NCBI GenBank assembly: GCA_024123915.1
Contig: CP099650.1
Location: 1,364,001 to 1,428,000, forward strand
Source: Oxalobacteraceae bacterium OTU3CAMAD1
GTDB taxonomy: Bacteria > Pseudomonadota > Gammaproteobacteria > Burkholderiales > Burkholderiaceae_D
DNA length: 64,000 bases
Reading direction: 5' to 3'
Shown here: positions 37,440 to 44,043 of the stretch, piece by piece
Layout: the number at the start of each line of letters is the position of its first letter
Numbering within the stretch: the stretch's first letter is position 1
Translations under genes and position numbers: made by a program
Notes under the pieces: model-generated
Seen by the model: the letters and a program-made list of their open reading frames with translations, nothing else
Database searches by the model: none
Told to the model about the DNA's origin: nothing

Positions 37440-38984
37440 CTAGATGGTACTTTGCGACAGCCCGAACATCGACTCTAAGTTTGCATGTCGATAGGCTTCC
37501 ACACGCTGGGGCGACTCCTCGCATATAGTCAATTTTTCCAAACCAATCAGCGCGGCAGGAAAGAGAAAGTACGCGGCTGGAGTGTTGTTTTCTGCGTCGA
37601 GCTGCACAGCGATGACGAAGTCCACTTTTTGCGTGCTGGTCATATCAACCTGCCAGCGTAGTGGCCGTCCAGCATGATAGCGGCGGCTGCGGGCGACGAT
37701 CAGCTTGACGATAACGCTGCCGTTGATGGAAATCGTGTTCTTCCCTTGCGCGGCTGAGCTCGTGGAGCCCGCTTGCAGAATTAGGCTGGCGAGGCTTGCC
37801 ATGGCCGCATTCCGCATCGTCTCTATCCGCCTCCATGAATCGACGTATTTTTCAGCCCGCGTGGTCGGCCGGACGCCAGCCAACGCATACGCGTTAGTCA
37901 GCGTTCCGAAGCGAGTGACGAAGACTTTGTGCGGCGGCAGGCCTGGAGTGAGGTCGATCAATCGTGTACTCACCTCGCCGTGCATCTGGTGCACTAGGCG
38001 CAGCATCTCAAGCAGTTCTTGCGTAGCAATCCGCTGCCCACGCGTTTGGCGTTCCTGCTGGGCCGCCTGAAACGTGGAAAATGGGACCAGCGCCTCAAAG
38101 GCGTCGCGCTTTAACACCCAAGTCTCCGGTGGATTCTGGCTCGGCGGTGTGTGCATGGCGTAACTGGTGCGGTTGTAGACGACGGAGCCGGCATATTTTT
38201 CATGAGTGAGTATCGTGTGCACAACAGGAGCAGTCCAAGGGCGTCCCGACTCGCTTGGAATTTGTTCGTTGTTCAGAAGGCTGGCAATCGCCGCGTCGCC
38301 CATGCGATGATGCAGGTACAGGTCGTAGATGCGCCGCAGTACTGCGACCTCATGTGCTGGCCCTGGCACAAACACCACACGGTTTGTAAGAGCGCCCTTT
38401 CGTTCGCCCGCCCGCAGCAACCGCCGCACGCGCCCATCTTTGTCGACCACTGCACGACGCAGCGCGTAGCCGGCCGATCCGCCTTGCTTGAACCCCATGA
38501 GTGCGAACCGGCTCTGAGCGGAAAACACCTTCCGAGATAGCTCGCGGCTGTATTCCGCCGCCATCGTGCGCTTGAGGTTCTTCAGTATCGATGACATTGC
38601 AGAGCCGTCATTTTGAAATGATTCGGCGCAATAGACGATATCGATCCCAGCCCGGCGGCAAAGAAACTCGTAGTGAGCGCTTTCGTCCACGTCCTGAAAA
38701 CGCCCCCAACGGCTGACGTCGTAAACTAGTATTGTGTTGAAATCTGCCATACCGCCCAAGACGTCGTCGAGAAGATTTTTCATTCCGTCGCGTCCATTAA
38801 TTCGAAGGCCGCTCTTGCCCGCGTCCGCATACATGGCGACGATCTGCATGCCGTGAGCAGCGGCGTACTCGTTTAGCTTTTCACACTGGTGCTGGATCGA
38901 GTAATTTTGCGGGTCGGTAGACATGCGGACGTACATTGCCGCGCGCAGAACTGGTGCGTCGACTGCAATCGATTTGGAAGCCAT
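37440..38984 (-). CDS. Large serine recombinase (resolvase/invertase N-domain plus recombinase domain)
   Basis: A protein of about 514 residues. ATG 38984 has a strong TAGGAGG 6-8 bases upstream; the open frame extends further but without such a site. The N-terminal resolvase domain starts AAMYVRMSTDPQNYSIQHQ, with the catalytic serine in the YVRMST segment and the DVSRWGRFQD arginine motif. The recombinase domain follows (YDLYLHHRMGDAAIASLLNNEQIPSESGRPWT, HEKYAGSVVYNRTSY). Such enzymes integrate or excise elements by double-strand cleavage. A small gene at 38995-39225 ends 11 bases before it and is probably co-transcribed. Two dead relatives (33469 and 36015) lie to the left. It is likely a nested element and not the integrator of the whole island. 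Confidence 0.88.
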   Translation of the reverse strand: MASKSIAVDAPVLRAAMYVRMSTDPQNYSIQHQCEKLNEYAAAHGMQIVAMYADAGKSGLRINGRDGMKNLLDDVLGGMADFNTILVYDVSRWGRFQDVDESAHYEFLCRRAGIDIVYCAESFQNDGSAMSSILKNLKRTMAAEYSRELSRKVFSAQSRFALMGFKQGGSAGYALRRAVVDKDGRVRRLLRAGERKGALTNRVVFVPGPAHEVAVLRRIYDLYLHHRMGDAAIASLLNNEQIPSESGRPWTAPVVHTILTHEKYAGSVVYNRTSYAMHTPPSQNPPETWVLKRDAFEALVPFSTFQAAQQERQTRGQRIATQELLEMLRLVHQMHGEVSTRLIDLTPGLPPHKVFVTRFGTLTNAYALAGVRPTTRAEKYVDSWRRIETMRNAAMASLASLILQAGSTSSAAQGKNTISINGSVIVKLIVARSRRYHAGRPLRWQVDMTSTQKVDFVIAVQLDAENNTPAAYFLFPAALIGLEKLTICEESPQRVEAYRHANLESMFGLSQSTI

Positions 38985-38994
38985 TACCGGCCTC

Positions 38995-39225
38995 CTAGGC
39001 CTTGAGTGCGCGGTTGGCAAGGGCGGCAGCCAAGTCGAACCTTTGCGCCACCGTCCGGCCGCGAAGTCGCTCACGAACTGCGTACTGGATAGCCTCAGCG
39101 TGCTCTTCAGCGAAGTAAAGAGCAAATCGGGTTCCATGGACTTTAGCGAGCGACTCGCGTATGACTATTTCGGCAGCGCGGGTGTAGAGGTCGACTGGAT
39201 CTAACGTGACGTTTTTCCGCTGCAT
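38995..39225 (-). CDS. Small protein upstream of the serine recombinase
   Basis: About 76 residues from ATG 39225 (MQRKNVTLDPVDLYTRAAEIV), with GGGA 7-10 bases upstream; ATG 39237 is the other possible start. It is helical and charged with no signal peptide. It stops 10 bases before the recombinase start, so the two form an operon. It may be a recombination accessory factor, by context only. Confidence 0.6.
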   Translation of the reverse strand: MQRKNVTLDPVDLYTRAAEIVIRESLAKVHGTRFALYFAEEHAEAIQYAVRERLRGRTVAQRFDLAAALANRALKA

Positions 39226-39691
39226 GATCGTTCCCATTTGAATGGATTATTCACACAGTAGCACTAGCAACTGATGAGCAGTTGAGCAAAATCAAGCATC
39301 GGCACGCACGCCGTCATTGTTGTAGCCAACTTGGGCTAGACGCTAGGCGCTAGGCCTGGACTTGCGTAATCACCCGACGTGGCATTGCTTCGCACTTTTC
39401 GACGCTGGCACATTCTTGACTAAGCCCCACCGAGAGAAATCGCCAGATGCATTGGCATCTCAAGAGAGATATTCCGGCCCTGTCAAAGCTCGGGATCATA
39501 GAGCCGTCCTATAGTACAAGCGTCCGCCCAGCGCATCGGCATGTACGCATTCCCGCTTTCTGGGATTGTTGAAGACGAAACGTAAGAACTGGGGGAGTTG
39601 GGCTTTGAAGGGTCTTAACGCTGGGTCGCGTCGTTTTTGTTCTTAGTATATATTGGTTGCTCTACATAAATTTATTGCTCTAAGGATGCAC
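39226..39691. other. Stretch without recognised gene
   Basis: About 470 bases. No supported frame was found. The A/T-rich part just before 39690 (TTGTTCTTAGTATATATTGG) is a plausible promoter for the nuclease gene. Confidence 0.3.
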
Positions 39692-41089
39692 ATGCTTGAT
39701 TTCAGCGAGATCACCTCAGCCCAACCTACCTCTAGTGACCCCGAAGCATTTGAGAAGTTTTCCAAACAATTCTTGGAGGTCGTGTACGGAGCGAAGGTGA
39801 CAATGCTTGCGGGGCACGGCGGGGACGACGGTATTGATCTTCTCGCGGAGGTCGGACAAGAGCGATGGCTTGTGAGTTGTAAGCACTACAAGAAAGGGAT
39901 GGTGGGAATTGACGACGAAGTGAACCCGGTTGGACGTCTTCGACGGCATCGTTGCGACGTCTTTGTTACGATATATTCGTGTCGGCGCAGCGCTGCACAC
40001 AATCGTTCTCTGGAAACGCTTAAGCAAAACGACCCCGAATTCCGATACTTGCAGCTATTCGACTCAGACATCGCGTCAAAGTTGCTGGGCTCTCAAAATT
40101 TCGCGACTTGGCAGCTGGCATTGCAGTGGTTTCCAAAAAGCTTTGCGCAAGGCTTTGCGCAATTAGTGCACCCGCTTCAGCAGTTCACGCTCGATGACAT
40201 TGAACACTCCGACAGAGGATTCAGACTTGATGCAGGTGTATTAGGAACTTTTTCGCATAGCCCAAGAAATGACGCTGCCGCGAAACACATGGTGTCCATC
40301 GCGAACGAGTTTGCGACGATGAAAACTCACGAGGCAACGTTCTTTTCGCGTATTTCAGAATTCGCAGGAACGTTCCCAGGCACGTTCAAGAAGACGATAT
40401 TCGACTTTCCGACGATCGATACGGTCTTTCCGAATTGGTCAATGGATGCGCTAGTTACTTGCATGCTCGAAACTCAGGGACTAAGAGGCCCCCATGCTAT
40501 TTGCCTTATATGGTCACTTTGGGATTATGACCTTGCGAAACAGTACATGGCCGCCACACAGCAACTCTGGGGCCTCTGCCATAGTTGCGATGTCCGTTCG
40601 GTTAAAACCAAGGAACATGCCTTCGAGATGTACAAGGCTCACCACAAGATGGCAGCGTCAGAGACTGAGCGCACCTACAACGACGGCTTCAACAATCTCT
40701 CGCTCGCTGATGCTGCGTATAGTGGGACGACGCTTGAGCGAGGGTACCTTGCAGGGCTGGTGGCGTTCCATCCTGGGAAAATGATGTCCGCGCCTAGTGA
40801 GCGATACATGGTCGTAAAACTTGCAGAGCAATTGGGCGAAACGGAAAAGCTGAGGGAGGCGCTTAACCGATTGCGGTCGCGTTGTAATAGATATGATAGG
40901 GAATATGTCGATGCCAAATCGCCCAACCTAGCCGAGAAGATCCAGTCCCTACGATTGAGTCAGCTATCAAAGGCTGATTGGGCACAATACACTGCAGGGT
41001 TAAAGTGTTTTGAGGCAGTCTACTTAGAAGATTGGAGGCCTGCGGAACGTCTTCACCCTGCTCTAGCTGAAATGTGGGGACGAGCGTAG
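39692..41089 (+). CDS. Mrr-like restriction endonuclease domain protein
   Basis: A protein of about 465 residues. ATG 39692 is chosen because AAGGA lies 5 bases before it. The first 120 residues form an Mrr_cat-type PD-(D/E)xK fold: FEKFSKQFLEVVYG, GGDDGIDLLAEVG (Asp49) and WLVSCKHYKKG (Lys64), with VFVTIYSCRRSA on the next strand. Where Mrr usually has Gln two residues before the Lys, this protein has Ser. The remaining 340 residues are mostly helical and unrecognised, probably a sensor or partner-binding region. Mrr-type enzymes cut modified or foreign DNA. It stands alone with no methyltransferase, which fits a modification-dependent or abortive nuclease. A defence role is inferred. Confidence 0.72.
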   Translation: MLDFSEITSAQPTSSDPEAFEKFSKQFLEVVYGAKVTMLAGHGGDDGIDLLAEVGQERWLVSCKHYKKGMVGIDDEVNPVGRLRRHRCDVFVTIYSCRRSAAHNRSLETLKQNDPEFRYLQLFDSDIASKLLGSQNFATWQLALQWFPKSFAQGFAQLVHPLQQFTLDDIEHSDRGFRLDAGVLGTFSHSPRNDAAAKHMVSIANEFATMKTHEATFFSRISEFAGTFPGTFKKTIFDFPTIDTVFPNWSMDALVTCMLETQGLRGPHAICLIWSLWDYDLAKQYMAATQQLWGLCHSCDVRSVKTKEHAFEMYKAHHKMAASETERTYNDGFNNLSLADAAYSGTTLERGYLAGLVAFHPGKMMSAPSERYMVVKLAEQLGETEKLREALNRLRSRCNRYDREYVDAKSPNLAEKIQSLRLSQLSKADWAQYTAGLKCFEAVYLEDWRPAERLHPALAEMWGRA

Positions 41090-41262
41090 TAGAGAGACAG
41101 TTAGATTGTGCTACTCATAGCGCAGGCGGGACACTCGGAAAGTACTGACGCGCGATCATCGGACTGCTCTGCCTTATCGCGCCGAACAGTACCACAGGGC
41201 CTTACTACTCACTTAAGCACCTCAACGTGTCTCTCGCGATTTGACCGAAGAAAGGAATTTTA

Positions 41263-41604
41263 GTGACGAACAGGACATCAAGAGATAGGGAAGCACGTAT
41301 GCTTGAGAGATGCGTAGCTCTGGCTTATGAGCGGGAGGCGCTGTCTTTGCCGTTTGATGATCGGGAGGCCAATGTGTTTCGTGTAGCGGCGATGGTAACG
41401 CGGTCACGGTTTCCAGCCGAGTCAAGACGATTGATGGATGCCGCAGAACGCTACTATCACCAGCACCCGTCCGCTAGAGCCCCCGCAGTAGATGTCATTC
41501 GCCATGGTGATGTTATCAGCCTTCCTCGCTTGCGGGACATGTTGACCCGCCTTCTGCGTGCCAAGCCGGGTGCTACTGACTTGAGCTCCCCAATGCGTCG
41601 CTAG
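41263..41604 (+). CDS. Hypothetical protein with GTG start
   Basis: A 113-residue protein starting at GTG 41263 with AAAGGA 7 bases upstream. It is basic and helical (MLERCVALAYEREALSLPFDDREANVFRVAAMV), with no signal peptide or catalytic motif. It stands alone between the nuclease gene and the XRE locus. No family is recognised. Confidence 0.5.
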   Translation: MTNRTSRDREARMLERCVALAYEREALSLPFDDREANVFRVAAMVTRSRFPAESRRLMDAAERYYHQHPSARAPAVDVIRHGDVISLPRLRDMLTRLLRAKPGATDLSSPMRR

Positions 41605-41634
41605 TGGCTACCTTGTTGCAAATGTGGCCTTAAA

Positions 41635-41868
41635 TCACCACCAACTCAGGTCCTTAGTGAAATCTTCACGGCTTACACCTAAGGCTGATAACCAGTCTAC
41701 GAGCTCTACAAGATCGATCCGACGGTCCAAGTTCTCGATCTTGGCTACAAAAGATTGGGGCTTGGAGAGGCGTCTGGCAAGTTCTTGCTGCGTAACCTCT
41801 GCGTAGACCCGCGTTCTTGTCAAGAGATTAATGAACTGTATGTAACGCGGATCGTGGATAGATTTCAT
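41635..41868 (-). CDS. XRE-family helix-turn-helix regulator (small)
   Basis: A 77-residue DNA-binding protein with a Cro/CI-type HTH: QQELARRLSKPQSFVAKIENLDRRIDLVELVDWLSALG. It is little more than the DNA-binding domain, as in phage and toxin-antitoxin repressors. It is divergent from the gene at 41918, and a perfect palindrome fills the 49-base gap between them. It therefore probably represses both itself and the plus-strand genes. Confidence 0.85.
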   Translation of the reverse strand: MKSIHDPRYIQFINLLTRTRVYAEVTQQELARRLSKPQSFVAKIENLDRRIDLVELVDWLSALGVSREDFTKDLSWW

Positions 41869-41891
41869 CCACGGATAGAATCATTTCCCCA

Positions 41892-41916
41892 GAATTATCC
41901 CAAAATGGGATAATTC
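41892..41916. promoter_or_regulatory. Operator palindrome between the XRE gene and the gene at 41918
   Basis: GAATTATCCC (41892-41901) and GGGATAATTC (41907-41916) are perfect 10-base arms around the 5-base spacer AAAAT. The site ends one base before ATG 41918 and 24 bases before the XRE start. This is the size and symmetry expected for a dimeric XRE repressor site. Confidence 0.85.
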
Positions 41917-41917
41917 G

Positions 41918-42457
41918 ATGCTTCGGGAAATTCTTCAACCGTTGTTAGCTAAGGATTGCGATTTGGAAATGCTTCTATATGTTGCGGCGGCGGTAGCGCT
42001 TGCTGCCTGGGGTCTCATAGCGATTCATAGGAAAGGCGTCGCCAATTTTTGGCGCTACCTCGCAGAGACGAACAAGACACACGGCACCGATTTCGGCACA
42101 TCGCCGGCCTTCATGGCGACAGTGGTTGGAGTCGATTTGAACAAAGGCGGGGTACTCGCTTTTGATCAAAAAAATAGAAAAATTGCTTATCTCACAAGAG
42201 GTGGAAAATCCGTGGAGGTGTTGCCGTATGACTTTGTTCGTTCCTGGACGGTAGAATGGCGTGAGCAGTCGAGTGCGGGAGGCGCTAGGTTTGGGATGGT
42301 TGCCGTTGGGGCGGCGGATACCCGACAAAATGACGTGGTGCTACACATCGAGACAAACGATTTGCAGCGCCCGGTTTTACGAATGCCGATGTCCTCGGTA
42401 CGCTACGCGCGCGAGACCTCGACCCGACTCAGTACGCTACTCAACATCAAGAGATGA
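41918..42457 (+). CDS. Membrane-anchored protein of unknown function under XRE control
   Basis: 179 residues from ATG 41918. The operator lies against this ATG and leaves no ribosome site, so translation may be leaderless or begin at ATG 41969. One membrane helix (MLLYVAAAVALAAWGLIAIH) is followed by a cytosolic beta-rich domain (ATVVGVDLNKGGVLAFDQKNRKIAYLTR, VEVLPYDFVRSWTVEW). That domain resembles small PH-like or DUF-type domains in overall pattern; I cannot name the family. The next gene starts 7 bases after its stop, making a two-gene operon. Confidence 0.6.
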   Translation: MLREILQPLLAKDCDLEMLLYVAAAVALAAWGLIAIHRKGVANFWRYLAETNKTHGTDFGTSPAFMATVVGVDLNKGGVLAFDQKNRKIAYLTRGGKSVEVLPYDFVRSWTVEWREQSSAGGARFGMVAVGAADTRQNDVVLHIETNDLQRPVLRMPMSSVRYARETSTRLSTLLNIKR

Positions 42458-42464
42458 ACGGCAT

Positions 42465-42842
42465 ATGCAGACGAAACCCAGCATGCATCGGTTAGGATGC
42501 CAAGAACTCCGCCAGCATTTCCAAAATTACTTTGAGCTTTTGCTCGGCGTTGAGCGCAGCAAACTGCAGCGTTCGATCGATAGTAGCGTCGCCCAATCGG
42601 GACAGCACGAACTTCTTATCGAGATTGACTGCCGCATTCACTATCTTCGAGGTGCGGTGAGTATGGGGAAGCTGCTGTGTCTCATCGACCCAGAGGAGGC
42701 CAAATCAAATTGGAATGTTCTCGACGCGGAACGTGATCGTTTGAGAGCAGTTGCACTTGGTAGCAATGCAGACCCTGAAGACTTTCCGAGGCCAACATCA
42801 AACGCCATGCGGCTAGCGGAAATCGCTAGGTCGATTCGATGA
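42465..42842 (+). CDS. Hypothetical protein, second gene of the XRE-controlled operon
   Basis: 125 residues from ATG 42465 (MQTKPSMHRLGCQELRQHFQNYFELLLGVERSKLQ). The frame is open further upstream but overlaps the previous gene there. It is helical, with no signal peptide or known motif. The tight spacing suggests joint function with the membrane protein before it. Confidence 0.55.
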   Translation: MQTKPSMHRLGCQELRQHFQNYFELLLGVERSKLQRSIDSSVAQSGQHELLIEIDCRIHYLRGAVSMGKLLCLIDPEEAKSNWNVLDAERDRLRAVALGSNADPEDFPRPTSNAMRLAEIARSIR

Positions 42843-43289
42843 AAGACGGTAGATCGTAAATCACGAATCAGACTACCTTAATAGTCGGGTAGTGATCACT
42901 ACAATGACTTCAACCAACTCATCCGTTTCTCTAACATCGATCCGGTGCGCGGCACGAGGTCGAGGAAGAATGACCTTACTCAATTCTTCCACGCCGATTT
43001 GACGAGAGTATCGGGAAACTCATCGAGCTTGACGTTGGTCCGAATCGACGCACCTCCCACAGTACTTAATTGTTAGCCGGCGACATCGGTTTTGATGCGA
43101 GCTGCATTTCACCAGATCCGTGGCATCCATACCGTAAATCCGTCTCCACATCACAACGCCATACAAACGCATGAAGTGGAGTAGACGGCGCTTGTGCACT
43201 TATCTCCCTCTGCTTAATTAGCTTCAACAGGAACGGTCGGGTCGACATGCCTATGCTCACCTCCTCAACATTAGTACGGCGACGCACGC
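42843..43289. other. Stretch without recognised gene
   Basis: About 450 bases. A 73-codon minus-strand frame (43066-43287) has no ribosome site or known motif. Nothing else is supported. Confidence 0.3.
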
Positions 43290-43560
43290 CTAGCGCGGCT
43301 GCGGCTTGGTCACGGTGTGCCAGCGTCCGGGAACAGCAATGGTACGGTGTTGGTCCCGCTTGAGGACAAAACGGGCAATGTCAGGGTGATCGTATGTTCG
43401 TCGCTGGTGGAGCAACAGAGACTCGAAGTGATTGGGGGCGCAACCCTTCGCCGTGTACTGCCATTGGTAAAGAACCGGGGTGAGCCACCTGGTTGGAAAG
43501 CGGGCGGTCGAGCTGACTCACGTGCTCGGCGAGCTAAGAAACAAAGTAGAAACTTATTGA
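43290..43560 (+). pseudogene. dnaE2: Error-prone DNA polymerase dnaE2, C-terminal remnant
   Basis: Plus-strand pieces match the OB-fold and tail of DnaE2 in three frames: CGLVTVCQRPGTA, then NGTVLVPLEDKTGNVRVIV, then LVGKRAVELTHVLGEL. A stop codon and at least two frameshifts separate them. DnaE2 works with ImuA and ImuB in mutagenic repair on chromosomes and plasmids. Only about 90 codons survive, so this is debris from an earlier mobile element or chromosome. Confidence 0.75.
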
Positions 43561-43715
43561 AGAGAAGCGCAGGCCCCCCACTCTTCTGCCTCAGAAGAAG
43601 TTTCAAATTACTATACTATTATTGATAATATATGGTTATACTGGATCGCGAATCGTCGCGATTTCCATCATCGTGGTGGCGGGGGCGCGTTTCGTTTTAC
43701 CCAAGAGGATTAGCC

Positions 43716-44036
43716 ATGACAAATGAAAATGACATTGTGACCTCGGCGGGCGCTATCGATCCGCCGCCGCTTGTGCCGATGACTGCAGCCATCAAGGTCT
43801 CTGTGACGGTGGATAACAAGAAATATGAGCTCGCGGTAGGAATACCGACCTCCACAAATGGTGTATACACGTTTCATCTTACGGAAGAAGCTTCCGGTGG
43901 CTCCACCCCAGCAATCCTTGCCGATTTTAAGTTCAAGGACAACGACAATTTCCTCGTCAACGTAGATATGCCGCCAATAACAGGTGGCGGCGTTTCGTTG
44001 ACGGCCGGCTTTCATCTTTCAGAAGGCATTATCTGA
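43716..44036 (+). CDS. Small beta-rich protein preceding the large repeat protein
   Basis: About 106 residues. ATG 43716 is preferred because AAGAGGA lies 7 bases upstream; the frame opens earlier at 43632. The sequence alternates beta-type segments (AIKVSVTVDNKKYELAVGI, VYTFHLTEEASGG, ILADFKFKDNDNFLVNVDMPP). There is no signal peptide. The next gene starts 7 bases after its stop. It could be a subunit or chaperone of the large protein; no family is recognised. Confidence 0.6.
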   Translation: MTNENDIVTSAGAIDPPPLVPMTAAIKVSVTVDNKKYELAVGIPTSTNGVYTFHLTEEASGGSTPAILADFKFKDNDNFLVNVDMPPITGGGVSLTAGFHLSEGII

Positions 44037-44043
44037 TCAGGGG

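Noticed and set aside
37440..39225. Serine recombinase as the integrator of the whole island
   Set aside because: It lies mid-island with decayed copies nearby, far from both ends; it more likely belongs to a nested element.
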